Numbered from the stretch's first letter, positions 1 through 7,847 are shown. The stretch is 49,222 bases of DNA from JAQVXR01 sp050945755 (GCA_050945755.1 JBMNTN010000012.1:1-49222); one strand, 5' to 3'. The notes: generated by a model not told the origin, from the sequence alone. Program-made: numbers and translations.

Positions 1-942
1 CAGGGTATCACAGAAAAAGAAATGGAACTGGAACACTCTCTCATTGATTTTTCTATTGCTAACGGATTGGATATTGCTGCCGGACTTATTCGTTCCAAAG
101 AAGGTAAGACATTTGTAAAGCTGATTGAAAATCATAATGGTAATAACGAAGTTTCCTATTTTGCTATATACGATTTTCTGACCGGTGAAGATAAATATAC
201 TTGGGACACGCCTTATTTAACAGATGAGGAATATAAAAGTTCAGCGGAAGTATTAGCTACTTTCCATAATGCTTCGCGAGAATATGACCCGAAAGGACGG
301 GAAAGAGTTGAACCAAAAATTTTAGAATTTATTCCCACCTTGCCTAAAACATATAAAGAGTTCGCCCAACTGGATCTGCCCGGCAATAAGTGTCATATTT
401 ATTATTTGCAGAATCTTGATAGGATTTTAGAAGTTATTGATCGAACAGAAATACCGGAAGAAGCCGTGGCAAAGATGCCATATAACCCCATCCATTCTGA
501 TATTCACCCGGGAAACCTTAAATTCCGGGACGGCAAAGCAGTGGGCATCTTTGATTTTGACTGGGCAAAAATCGACTTACGTCTTTTTGATGTATGTGAA
601 GCATTGGTTTATTTTTGTAGCTCATGGGATGAACTGCCCGATGGTTCGACAGACGGCACATTGCGTCTAGATAAATGTAAAATTTTCTTACAGGCTTACC
701 AAAATAAACTAAAGAAATTAGGCGGACTCGCTCCTCTGAACGAAACCGAATTAGAATACCTACCAACTATGGTTGCTGCCGCTAACATTTATTTGATTAA
801 TTGGGATGTTACTGCTTTTTATGCTGATCCGGAGAACCTTAATGTCTATGAATATAAGACTTACCTTCAGCACAATGTCAGGTTGATGGATTGGATTGAG
901 GAACACAAGCAGGATATTGCGGAACTTGCTAAGTCCCTCTAA
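1..942 (+). CDS. Phosphotransferase of the APH / choline-kinase fold, 5' end outside window
   Basis: Cytoplasmic small-molecule kinase of the aminoglycoside phosphotransferase superfamily. The frame is open from base 1, so the true start and part of the N-lobe lie upstream; the first visible ATG at 22 need not be the start. Of 313 visible codons, the catalytic loop HSDIHPGNLKF lies at about 165-175 and the metal-binding DFDWA at about 185-189, both canonical and intact. The family covers choline, ethanolamine, homoserine and methylthioribose kinases as well as antibiotic kinases, and the substrate cannot be read from sequence alone. The next gene is a LicB-like permease, an arrangement reminiscent of licA-licB, so choline or another quaternary amine is a reasonable guess (inference). 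Resistance to an aminoglycoside is less likely given this context. Confidence 0.82.
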   Translation, partial: QGITEKEMELEHSLIDFSIANGLDIAAGLIRSKEGKTFVKLIENHNGNNEVSYFAIYDFLTGEDKYTWDTPYLTDEEYKSSAEVLATFHNASREYDPKGRERVEPKILEFIPTLPKTYKEFAQLDLPGNKCHIYYLQNLDRILEVIDRTEIPEEAVAKMPYNPIHSDIHPGNLKFRDGKAVGIFDFDWAKIDLRLFDVCEALVYFCSSWDELPDGSTDGTLRLDKCKIFLQAYQNKLKKLGGLAPLNETELEYLPTMVAAANIYLINWDVTAFYADPENLNVYEYKTYLQHNVRLMDWIEEHKQDIAELAKSL

Positions 943-980
943 AGTTTCATAATAAAATGTTTTCAGAAAGGGGTAAAACA

Positions 981-2036
981 ATGGCAGTAGGTACAAAAGT
1001 AAATGCACAGCAAGCCCTGATTAAACACGAGCTGAGCTACGCAAAAAGAGGATTAGGGTGGGGTATTCTTTCCGGGGCTACCTGGGGATTAGATGGTGTG
1101 CTCCTGACAATCGCAGGATTTATGGCTCCATTTTGGCTGGAAAGTTATTCTTTGGCAATGGTGATTGTTGCCTGCCTTGCCTCTGCGGCCATGCATGACT
1201 TGTTTGCCGGCGGTTGGGTGGCACTTTATAACACGTTTACCGGGCGTTGGCGTGAATATGGCCGTAGTCTAAAAACCAAACCAGGTAAAATTGTGTTAAT
1301 GGGTGCATTAATGGGTGGCCCGGTGGGAATGGGCGGTTATTTAATTGGCCTTAATTTGGCGGGGGCAACTTATGCTCTTTCGATTTCTGCAATTTATCCG
1401 GCATTAGGTGCGATCTTAGGGGTATTTATTTTGAAAGAAAGAATTACTCCCCGCGTTTGGTTCGGTATTATTGCCTGTATGATTGGTGCATTTATCGTTT
1501 CATTTTCACCGCCCGAAGGGACAGATGCTTACCCTTATTTTTATGCAGGTATCTTTTTCTCTCTTCTCCCTGCTATTGGTTGGGCGTGTGAAGGTGTCAT
1601 TTCCACCTACGGGATGGACATGGTTGACTCTGATATAGCTCTTGGGATGCGGGAAGCTTTCTCCGGTTTGGTTTTACTGATTATTGTCGTACCTATTGCA
1701 GGTTTTCTTTTAGGAGCAGGTCTTGCCGGTTGGAACATTTTTGGTGGAGCTTTTGCCGCCGGCGCCCCCATGTTATGGGTAGCGGCAGCAGGTTTGTCCG
1801 GTGGGTTGTCTTATGTCGCTTGGTATAAGGCTCTGAACATGACCGGTGTTGGCCGTGCTATGGCATTTAACGTCACATATGCTTTGTGGAGTATTCCCTT
1901 TGGTCTTTTGTTTGCTGCAATTGGTCTGTATGAATATACCGTAACAACTCAGGCTGTGATTGGTGCTGCTATCATCACTTTTGGTACCATTTTGGTTGTA
2001 GCTAATCCTAAAGAACTTTTAAAATTAAGAAATTAG
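981..2036 (+). CDS. DMT-superfamily permease, LicB-like (EamA repeats)
   Basis: Integral membrane transporter of 351 residues with about ten hydrophobic helices and two EamA-type halves. Residues around GGPVGMGGYLIGLNLAG and ALSISAIYPALGAILGVF resemble the conserved helix 4-5 region that I recall from LicB choline permeases, where a GPIGM stretch and an SSVSAIYPA stretch occur. I chose ATG 981 because AGAAAGGGG sits 5-13 bases upstream; an ATG at 957 lacks a ribosome binding site. It follows the kinase gene by 38 bases and is followed by a winged-helix gene 12 bases later, so the three form one operon. Likely role: uptake of choline or a related methylated amine. The family is well supported; the substrate is inference from the neighbours. 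Confidence 0.85.
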   Translation: MAVGTKVNAQQALIKHELSYAKRGLGWGILSGATWGLDGVLLTIAGFMAPFWLESYSLAMVIVACLASAAMHDLFAGGWVALYNTFTGRWREYGRSLKTKPGKIVLMGALMGGPVGMGGYLIGLNLAGATYALSISAIYPALGAILGVFILKERITPRVWFGIIACMIGAFIVSFSPPEGTDAYPYFYAGIFFSLLPAIGWACEGVISTYGMDMVDSDIALGMREAFSGLVLLIIVVPIAGFLLGAGLAGWNIFGGAFAAGAPMLWVAAAGLSGGLSYVAWYKALNMTGVGRAMAFNVTYALWSIPFGLLFAAIGLYEYTVTTQAVIGAAIITFGTILVVANPKELLKLRN

Positions 2037-2048
2037 GAGGCGAAAGTA

Positions 2049-2333
2049 ATGGCAGATTTATTACCGTTGAAATTTCGGATACTTCACTATGCTTCTAAAG
2101 CCAAGGATGTCAGTGCAAATATGCTTTTACAGGATTTAAAAGATGAGTATGGTTCAGATGGACAGTTTAATAAAAAAATGTTGACTCATCACCTTGATTC
2201 CTTGCGTGCCGTGGGAATGATCGAAGTAACGGAAGCGGATTTTGATGCAAACGGTGAACTGGTGATAAAGTATCAGATCACAGATTATGGTAAGGACAGA
2301 TTAAAGTACTTGCCACCGGCTTGGCAGAATTAG
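2049..2333 (+). CDS. Small winged-helix protein, putative transcription regulator
   Basis: A 94-residue protein with the pattern of a stand-alone winged helix: helices at about 8-18, 23-32 and 40-57, then a beta hairpin at about 58-78 (GMIEVTEADF, then LVIKYQITDYG) ending in a C-terminal helix DRLKYL. This resembles ArsR/PadR-like or DUF-type wHTH proteins that act as dimers. There is no ligand-binding domain and no cysteine cluster. The ATG is preceded by AGGAGGCGAAAGTA, an excellent ribosome binding site, and the gene is 12 bases downstream of the permease. A 12-base perfect dyad lies about 60 bases after the stop codon and could be its operator (inference). The exact family is not recognised. 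Confidence 0.72.
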   Translation: MADLLPLKFRILHYASKAKDVSANMLLQDLKDEYGSDGQFNKKMLTHHLDSLRAVGMIEVTEADFDANGELVIKYQITDYGKDRLKYLPPAWQN

Positions 2334-2576
2334 GTCATTATAAAAACAAAAAAATGATTCCTGCTATTTTTATATAAAATTTAACTTATATTTCCGTCGG
2401 ATAAACCTGTTTTTCGGGTTATCCGACGGATAATTTATGCCTTATAGCAGGGCTTTTAATCAAAACGTATTCAGAGATTTCCGTACCTGTTAACCGGGCA
2501 TAAATCTCTCCTGCTTTGGAAATGTTAATTTATGGCGATTGGGTAAAAAAGCAAGATAAAAGAAAGGGGAATATTT
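2334..2576 (+). promoter_or_regulatory. Structured spacer / candidate leader RNA upstream of mttB-like gene
   Basis: This 243-base gap holds several nested complementary segments. Stem I pairs 2393-2404 with 2419-2430 (12 perfect base pairs). An outer stem pairs 2360-2367 (CCTGCTAT) with 2444-2451 (ATAGCAGG). A further stem pairs 2473-2480 (AGAGATTT) with 2502-2509 (AAATCTCT). A competing stem pairs 2434-2441 (TTTATGCC) with 2497-2504 (GGCATAAA) and cannot coexist fully with the previous one. No run of T follows stem I, so it is not a plain intrinsic terminator. I do not recognise a known riboswitch class here. Alternatives are a processing or attenuation site, or a DNA operator for the wHTH protein. 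Confidence 0.5.
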
Positions 2577-4019
2577 ATGCGGTTTTCAAATTTTTTTAGC
2601 ACAGAACAAAAACAAAGAATACATGATGCATCTTTAGATATTTTAGAAAACACTGGGATGCTTGTACATAATGAAAAAGCACGTAATATTTTTGCTAAAC
2701 ATGGGTGTCAAGTTGATACGCAAACCGGGTTGGTGAAATTTCCTGCAAAAATAGTAGAGGAATACCGTAAATCTTTTACGCCCAAATATAAATTTACTGC
2801 CCGTGATCCCCAGTTTGACCGAATCCTTCCTGACGATCGGCCGATTGTTGTGACAGCCAGTTCCGCCCCTAATGTAATTGATCCCAAAACCGGCGAAGAG
2901 CGGCGGGCAACTTCAAGGGATATTGCTAATATTGCTTATCTGATCAATGAGTTGCCTGGGTTTGATGTTTTTTCTATTTCAACATTAGCTGATGATGCTC
3001 CCAAAGATCAGGTCAGTATTTCTCGCTTTTACCCGTCATTAAAAAATTGCTTAAAACCGGTACGGAGCAACACTCCTACTATTCGGGATTTGGAACAGGT
3101 TCTGGAACTGGGTTATACTATTGCCGGTAGTAAAGAAGCTTATATGGAACGGCCATTTATTAATCATCATTACTGCCCGGTCGTATCTCCTCTGACGATG
3201 GATGTGGAATCTACCGAAGCAGTTATTTATCTTACGGAGAAAGGCCTTCCCGTTTATGGAACCATTGTGCCTAACGCTGGTTTGACTGCTCCCATGAGCC
3301 TTCTGGGTCAATTGGTATTAGGTAATGCGGAGTTCCTTGCTTTAAGTGTATTGATTCAAATGATTCGTCCTGGGGCACCGTTAATCTACGCCGTCCTATC
3401 TACTGTTGCTGATATGCGTACCGGTGCCTATGCCTCTGGTGCTATCGAGACAGGCATTATGCAGATGGGTCACACAGAAATGGCCAGATTCTATAATGTT
3501 CCTTCCGGCGGTTATATTGGATTGACCAATGCTCACATTAATGATGCTCAATCCGGTTATGAAACGGGTATGAATACGACAGCAGCTCTTCTCCATGGTG
3601 CAGACCTCTTTAATATGGGCGGTCTTTTGGGAAGTCTCTTAACATTTGACTTTGCAAAAGCCGTTATTGATAATGAAATTGCCTTAATGCTGAAACATGT
3701 AAATCGGGGTATTTCTTTTGGCGAAGAAGATTTGTGCATAGATTTAATTGGGAAGGTCGGTCCTGGTGGAAGTTATATTGAAGAGGAACATACAGTAATG
3801 AATATGCGTGATGTAACTTTCTTCCCCAAAGTGGCAACTCGAGAAATGCGTGTTCCGTGGATCCAAGGTGGGCGCCTTGATTCTCATGCCCGTGCCCTGG
3901 CAGAGGCAAAGAAAATTTTAACTAAAGAAAATCCGGCTAGGTTCTCGGAAGAATTAGATCGTAAAGTGCGTGCTCACTTCCCGGGTCTTGTTGCCGGTGA
4001 TGCTTCTTGGTATGAATAA
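2577..4019 (+). CDS. MttB-family corrinoid methyltransferase, non-pyrrolysine type
   Basis: A 480-residue member of the trimethylamine methyltransferase (MttB, COG5598) family: the N-terminal RIHDASLDILENTGMLVH segment and the barrel with SAPNVID, PTIRDLEQVLELG and GPGGSYIEEEHT stretches fit. Family members move a methyl group from a tertiary or quaternary amine to the cobalt of a cognate corrinoid protein. Methanogen MttB uses an in-frame amber codon for pyrrolysine; here the frame runs through without one, so it belongs with the bacterial Pyl-lacking homologues, of which Desulfitobacterium MtgB acts on glycine betaine. The ATG has AAAGGGG upstream. No corrinoid protein, MtvA/MtgA-type second methyltransferase or reductive activator is visible nearby. 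The substrate is unknown; the neighbouring permease and kinase favour a choline-like amine. Confidence 0.85.
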   Translation: MRFSNFFSTEQKQRIHDASLDILENTGMLVHNEKARNIFAKHGCQVDTQTGLVKFPAKIVEEYRKSFTPKYKFTARDPQFDRILPDDRPIVVTASSAPNVIDPKTGEERRATSRDIANIAYLINELPGFDVFSISTLADDAPKDQVSISRFYPSLKNCLKPVRSNTPTIRDLEQVLELGYTIAGSKEAYMERPFINHHYCPVVSPLTMDVESTEAVIYLTEKGLPVYGTIVPNAGLTAPMSLLGQLVLGNAEFLALSVLIQMIRPGAPLIYAVLSTVADMRTGAYASGAIETGIMQMGHTEMARFYNVPSGGYIGLTNAHINDAQSGYETGMNTTAALLHGADLFNMGGLLGSLLTFDFAKAVIDNEIALMLKHVNRGISFGEEDLCIDLIGKVGPGGSYIEEEHTVMNMRDVTFFPKVATREMRVPWIQGGRLDSHARALAEAKKILTKENPARFSEELDRKVRAHFPGLVAGDASWYE

Positions 4020-4064
4020 ATTAAGGGAACCTTTTCTTGGGACTGGATCTTAATTAAAAATGAC

Positions 4065-4100
4065 ATCCCCTTCTTTTTGATGTGGAAGGGGATATTTTTT
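4065..4100 (+). terminator. Intrinsic terminator after mttB-like gene
   Basis: A 9-base-pair stem ATCCCCTTC (4065-4073) with GAAGGGGAT (4085-4093), an 11-base loop and the U-rich tail ATTTTTT. It separates the amine module from the HAD gene. Confidence 0.88.
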
Positions 4101-4165
4101 ACGATTTATTTTAATCGACCCAGATATATCTAGCGGTATGTAAAAAGAGGAAGGGCGGTGAAAAT

Positions 4166-4783
4166 TTGAACCTGATAATGTTTGACTATGATGGCGTAAT
4201 AGTCGATTCCCTGGAAATATGTTATACCTGCTTTATTTCTGCCAGCCGGGATAATGGTTTTTTTGAGCTTTCCTCCCGAGAAGATTTTGTTTCTCTTTTT
4301 GAGGGAAATCTTTATGAGAGTTTAAAGGAGCGGGGGTTAAATAATGAGCAAATTAATCAGATCCTCCAGTCATATGAGATTAAGCAAAACACCAGACTAA
4401 ATAATCTTAATTTATTTCCCGGGATGGGAGAAGCATTAAAAAGTATTGCTCGAAATAATAAGGTCGTTGTAATCACATCTAACCTTTCGGATGCGACTAT
4501 CGAGGTTTTAGAAAAAAACGGTATTGACTGTTATGAAGACGTGATTGGGGCTGAAAAAGAGAAAAGTAAAATTAAAAAAATTAAGAAAGCCTGGGCCAAA
4601 TATCCGAATCTCTCCGGATATTATGTGGGTGATACTAAGGGAGATATGATAGAAGGGAAAAAGGCGGGAACAAAGACAGTCGGTGTGCTTTGGGGATGGC
4701 ATGGTAAGGATACATTGTGCGCAGGGGGCGCTGACGTTTTGGTTTCTTCACCCCAGGAGTTGGCAGCACTTTTCCCGGGTTGA
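4166..4783 (+). CDS. HAD-superfamily hydrolase, phosphoglycolate-phosphatase-like
   Basis: A 205-residue haloacid dehalogenase-type phosphatase. Motif I is FDYDGVIVDS near the N-terminus (nucleophile and acid/base aspartates present), motif II is VVITSN at about 93-98, and the acidic motif IV is YYVGDTKGDMIEGKKAG at about 152-168. An alpha-helical cap lies between motifs I and II, as in subfamily I phosphatases. The start is TTG 4166, with GAGGAAGGGCGG upstream; no ATG fits better. It is monocistronic between a terminator upstream and the cobalamin riboswitch downstream. The substrate is unknown: phosphoglycolate, a sugar phosphate or a nucleotide are all possible. Confidence 0.85.
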   Translation: MNLIMFDYDGVIVDSLEICYTCFISASRDNGFFELSSREDFVSLFEGNLYESLKERGLNNEQINQILQSYEIKQNTRLNNLNLFPGMGEALKSIARNNKVVVITSNLSDATIEVLEKNGIDCYEDVIGAEKEKSKIKKIKKAWAKYPNLSGYYVGDTKGDMIEGKKAGTKTVGVLWGWHGKDTLCAGGADVLVSSPQELAALFPG

Positions 4784-4802
4784 AAATCATTTATTAAACA
4801 TC

Positions 4803-4831
4803 TTACATTTGCTGAAGTCTTGTGATATAAT
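4803..4831 (+). promoter_or_regulatory. Promoter of the cbiMNQO riboswitch transcript
   Basis: TTACAT (4803-4808), 17 bases, then TATAAT (4826-4831), with an extended -10 TGA just before it. It sits about 20 bases upstream of the cobalamin aptamer, as expected for a sigma-A promoter. Confidence 0.7.
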
Positions 4832-4852
4832 TTAATGTAATTGAATAATAAT

Positions 4853-5015
4853 CTTTAGGGTGCCTGATAAGGGAGAATAGGGAAACCGGTGCATATTCCG
4901 GTGCGGATCCGCCGCTGTAATCGAAGACGAATCCCCAATAACCACTGCAGTTGAAGGACTGTGGGAAGGAGCGGGAGGAGGATGATACGAGAGCCAGAAG
5001 ACCTGCCTTTAAGAT
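4853..5015 (+). promoter_or_regulatory. Cobalamin riboswitch upstream of cbiMNQO
   Basis: Aptamer recognised by its ordered conserved pieces: GGGTGCC at 4858-4864, a paired GGGAAACCGGTG core at 4880-4891, GCCGCTGTAA at 4911-4920, and the B12 box GAGCCAGAAGACCTGCC at 4991-5007. This class senses adenosylcobalamin or related corrinoids and lowers expression when they are abundant. The downstream terminator hairpin at 5064-5096 indicates transcriptional control. It governs the cobalt uptake operon, coupling cobalt import to the cell's B12 status. Confidence 0.93.
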
Positions 5016-5063
5016 AGCCTGACTTAAGGATATTCAGTCAGACTGTTATAAGGATGTGTATTA

Positions 5064-5096
5064 AAATCCCTCGGTGATAGGCCGAGGGATTTTTTT
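5064..5096 (+). terminator. Riboswitch expression-platform terminator before cbiM
   Basis: Stem AAATCCCTCGG (5064-5074) with CCGAGGGATTT (5082-5092), a 7-base loop, and a run of T to 5096. It lies between the aptamer and the cbiM ribosome binding site. Confidence 0.9.
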
Positions 5097-5125
5097 GGAG
5101 AGTTGATTATTAAGGGGATGGAAAA

Positions 5126-5887
5126 GTGTATATAGAGAAAGCCTTTATTTTATTATTTGTTTTAGGGGGATTACTATTGTTTCCCCGCCCGGTTTTTGCC
5201 ATGCATATTATGGAAGGGTTTTTGCCAGGGAAATGGTGTCTTTTCTGGTATGCTTTAAGTTTACCTTTTGTTATAGCCGGGATAGTTTCAATTTCCAAGC
5301 GGGTAGCCAAAAATCCTGAACTAAAACTTCTGCTGGGTGTGGCCGGTGCTTTTGCTTTTGTTTTATCAGCATTGAAAATTCCTTCTGTTACGGGCAGCAG
5401 TTCCCACCCGACCGGTACCGGATTAGGTGCGGTTTTGTTCGGACCTTTTGCCATGAGTGTGCTTGGCTGTATTGTTCTGATATTTCAAGCCGTTCTAATG
5501 GCCCATGGCGGGATTAGTACTCTGGGGGCAAACACCTTTTCCATGGCAGTAGTCGGGCCTATTGCCGCTTTTTTCGTGTTCCGCTTAATAAAGAAATTTG
5601 GTTTTTCTAACGGGGTCGCTGTTTTTTCCGCGGCAGCGCTGGGGGATCTATTAACTTATATAACTACTGCCTTCCAGCTAGCTTTAGCATATCCTATGGA
5701 GTACGGCGGCTTTATCCCTTCATTCGGAAAGTTTTTAACTATTTTTGGCCTTACCCAAATTCCCTTGGCGGTTAGTGAAGGACTTTTGACGGTAGTAGTT
5801 TTTAATTTTCTTGCTACTTACAGTAAAAATGAACTGTCATTATTGGGTATTTATTTTGGTAAAGAAAAGAGGGAGATATCTTCATGA
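5126..5887 (+). CDS. cbiM: Cobalt ECF transporter substrate-binding membrane protein CbiM
   Basis: S-component of the energy-coupling-factor cobalt importer, 253 residues. An N-terminal signal segment ends in PVFA, so cleavage would expose MHIMEGFLPG; in this family the new N-terminal Met-His and following His form the metal-binding loop. Later conserved parts include SSSHPTGTGLGAVLFGP and AHGGISTLGANTFSMAVVGP. The start is GTG 5126 with AAGGGG upstream; the ATG at 5119 in another frame stops at once. It is first in the cbiM-cbiN-cbiQ-cbiO operon and overlaps cbiN by 4 bases. Nickel is the main alternative substrate, but the cobalamin riboswitch and cbiN partner point to cobalt. Confidence 0.96.
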   Translation: MYIEKAFILLFVLGGLLLFPRPVFAMHIMEGFLPGKWCLFWYALSLPFVIAGIVSISKRVAKNPELKLLLGVAGAFAFVLSALKIPSVTGSSSHPTGTGLGAVLFGPFAMSVLGCIVLIFQAVLMAHGGISTLGANTFSMAVVGPIAAFFVFRLIKKFGFSNGVAVFSAAALGDLLTYITTAFQLALAYPMEYGGFIPSFGKFLTIFGLTQIPLAVSEGLLTVVVFNFLATYSKNELSLLGIYFGKEKREISS

Positions 5888-6171
5888 CGCTGGGGAAAAA
5901 ATCATTGGTTCTGATTGTTTTGGCAGTTACCTTATCTGCTTTCCCTTTAGCTTTGCACCAAAGTTCGGAATTTAGCGGAGCAGATGGCGAGGCCGAAGAA
6001 GCAATCATGGCCATTAAACCGTCATATCAACCTTGGGTAGAACCAATCTGGGAGCCTCCCGGAGGAGAAACGGAGAGTTTGCTTTTTGCTTTGCAGGCAG
6101 CACTGGGGGCGGGTTTTTTAGGTTATTACATAGGATTAAAAAAAGGTATGGTAAAGGAACAGGATAAATAA
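5884..6171 (+). CDS. cbiN: Cobalt transport protein CbiN
   Basis: A 95-residue membrane protein with one helix near the N-terminus (about 7-24) and one near the C-terminus (about 69-86), joined by an extracytoplasmic segment holding PSYQPWVEPIWEPPGGE, the typical CbiN topology and motif. CbiN is the small subunit needed with CbiM for metal insertion into the ECF importer. ATGA overlap with cbiM upstream and a one-base overlap with cbiQ downstream imply translational coupling. Confidence 0.94.
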   Translation: MTLGKKSLVLIVLAVTLSAFPLALHQSSEFSGADGEAEEAIMAIKPSYQPWVEPIWEPPGGETESLLFALQAALGAGFLGYYIGLKKGMVKEQDK

Positions 6172-6938
6172 TGTTTTACGTAGATCAATTTGCTTATCAT
6201 AGCAGATTGCGCAAATTGCATCCAATGGAGAAGTTTTTATTTACCCTGATTACGCTGGGAATCTGCCTGGCTGAGAAAAACCCGTTGGTGCACTTCATGG
6301 TAATTTTAATTATGCTGGGGCTATTAAAGATTAAAGCAGGGATACCGGGGCGGATATTGATGAGATTAATTTTTCTTCCCATGGCATTTTTGATTGTCGG
6401 AGTAGTGACAATTGCCATCTCTTTTAGTGGAGTATCTGAGGGAATGGCGGCATGGGTTAAACTGGGAGGGTATTATTTTGGGGTTTCCCAAAGCGGCCTC
6501 AGGAACGCAGGCTTAGTATTTCTTCAGTCCCTCAGCTCAGTTACCTGCCTTTATTTTCTTGCTTTGACAATGCCGATGGTTGAGCTGATCTATGTGCTCA
6601 GGTTATGTAAAATTCCGGTTGTGGTCACAGAATTGATGATTATCATTTACCGATTTATTTTTGTTTTTATTGAAACTGCTTTTCATATCTATACAGCGCA
6701 ATCCTCCCGGTGGGGATACTATAGTTTTAAAAGATCTGTTAATTCTTTTGGTATTCTGTTTGCTAATCTGTGGGGTAAGGCATTTTATAAATCTCAGGCT
6801 CTTTTTCGGAGCCTGATTTCCCGCGGGTATGAAAAAGAAATCCGGGTGTTGGATCCCCAATATCATTTTTCTTTTGCCGGGATAGCGGCTTTTTTTGCCG
6901 TTGACTTAATTCTGATTATCGTTGCGTGCACAATTTAG
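6171..6938 (+). CDS. cbiQ: Cobalt ECF transporter T component CbiQ
   Basis: A 255-residue transmembrane coupling protein. Hydrophobic segments lie at about 25-45, 60-85, 105-130, 140-165 and near the C-terminus. The cytoplasmic coupling helix carries SLISRGYEKE at about 210-219, matching the Ala-Arg-Gly-type motif by which T components grip the ATPase; the usual Ala is Ser here. The opening YHSRLRKLHPMEKFLFTL is typical of CbiQ. Its stop is 10 bases before the cbiO ATG. Confidence 0.94.
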   Translation: MFYVDQFAYHSRLRKLHPMEKFLFTLITLGICLAEKNPLVHFMVILIMLGLLKIKAGIPGRILMRLIFLPMAFLIVGVVTIAISFSGVSEGMAAWVKLGGYYFGVSQSGLRNAGLVFLQSLSSVTCLYFLALTMPMVELIYVLRLCKIPVVVTELMIIIYRFIFVFIETAFHIYTAQSSRWGYYSFKRSVNSFGILFANLWGKAFYKSQALFRSLISRGYEKEIRVLDPQYHFSFAGIAAFFAVDLILIIVACTI

Positions 6939-6948
6939 GAGGCGGGTT

Positions 6949-7776
6949 ATGGCACCCTATGTTTTGGAGACAGCTAATCTTGAGTTCTCATACGTGGATG
7001 GTACCAAGGCACTCAATAACTTAACCATGAAAATCAGGCGGGGCAAAAAAGTTGCTTTAGTCGGCAGTAACGGAGCAGGCAAAACTACACTTTTCTTGCA
7101 TTTTAACGGGGTACATCGCCCGGATAAGGGAGAGATTAGGTTTAATGGGGAACCGGTTAATTATAATTCCCGGGAGTTGAAGCACCTGCGCCAATCTGTG
7201 GGCATTGTTTTTCAAGATCCGGATACCCAGTTATTTTCCGCCAGTGTTTATCAGGATGTATCCTTTGGACCGTTGAATTTAGGTTGGCCGGAAGAAAAGG
7301 TACGAAGAAAAGTGGGAGAAGCACTAAATAAAACCGGCACCTGGGAACTTAAAGATCGGCCTACCCATTTTTTAAGTCACGGGCAAAAAAAGCGGGTAGC
7401 TATTGCCGGGGTTTTGGCGATGGAGCCGGAAATTATTATTTTAGATGAACCGACCGCCGGATTAGATCCTGATTATACCGGTCAAATGATGCAGCTTTTA
7501 GCTGATTTTAATCGGTCAGGTGCGACGGTGGTTCTTTCCAGTCATAATTTAGATGAGGTTTTTGCCTGGGCGGATGATATTTTTGTCATGGATAGCGGGA
7601 CTATTATTGCAAAAGGAATGCCGGAGGAGGTATTCCGTGACCAGACTGTGCTTCAACAGGCCAGATTAACAAAGCCATGGGTACTGGAAGTCTATGACCG
7701 GTTGGTTAGCCGGAAAATTATTAAGGAGCAGAAACAGATACCCAGAACCAGGCAGGACTTGCTAAAGCTGCTTTAA
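6949..7776 (+). CDS. cbiO: Cobalt ECF transporter ATPase CbiO
   Basis: ABC ATPase of 275 residues powering cobalt import. Walker A is GSNGAGKTT at about 38-46, the Q-loop is FQDPDTQLF, the signature is LSHGQKKRVAIAG (a variant of LSGGQ common in CbiO), Walker B is IIILDEPTAGLDP and the switch histidine lies in SSHNLDE. I chose ATG 6949, preceded by AGGAGGCGGGTT; the frame extends further upstream but without a better site. It is the last gene of the transporter operon. No terminator follows; the promoter of the second riboswitch begins within 25 bases. Confidence 0.96.
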   Translation: MAPYVLETANLEFSYVDGTKALNNLTMKIRRGKKVALVGSNGAGKTTLFLHFNGVHRPDKGEIRFNGEPVNYNSRELKHLRQSVGIVFQDPDTQLFSASVYQDVSFGPLNLGWPEEKVRRKVGEALNKTGTWELKDRPTHFLSHGQKKRVAIAGVLAMEPEIIILDEPTAGLDPDYTGQMMQLLADFNRSGATVVLSSHNLDEVFAWADDIFVMDSGTIIAKGMPEEVFRDQTVLQQARLTKPWVLEVYDRLVSRKIIKEQKQIPRTRQDLLKLL

Positions 7777-7796
7777 CAATTAGACAATGAAATTTC

Positions 7797-7825
7797 TTGA
7801 CGTTGTTTTCCAGGTTTGTTAAACT
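7797..7825 (+). promoter_or_regulatory. Promoter of the corrin biosynthesis operon
   Basis: TTGACG (7797-7802), 17 bases, TAAACT (7820-7825) with an extended -10 TGT before it. It lies directly after cbiO and 22 bases or more before the second cobalamin aptamer. Confidence 0.65.
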
Positions 7826-7847
7826 TAAAATGATATATAAAAATATG

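Noticed and set aside
2577..4019. Possible pyrrolysine-containing MttB
   Set aside because: There is no in-frame TAG within the gene and the stop is TAA, so no amber readthrough is needed.
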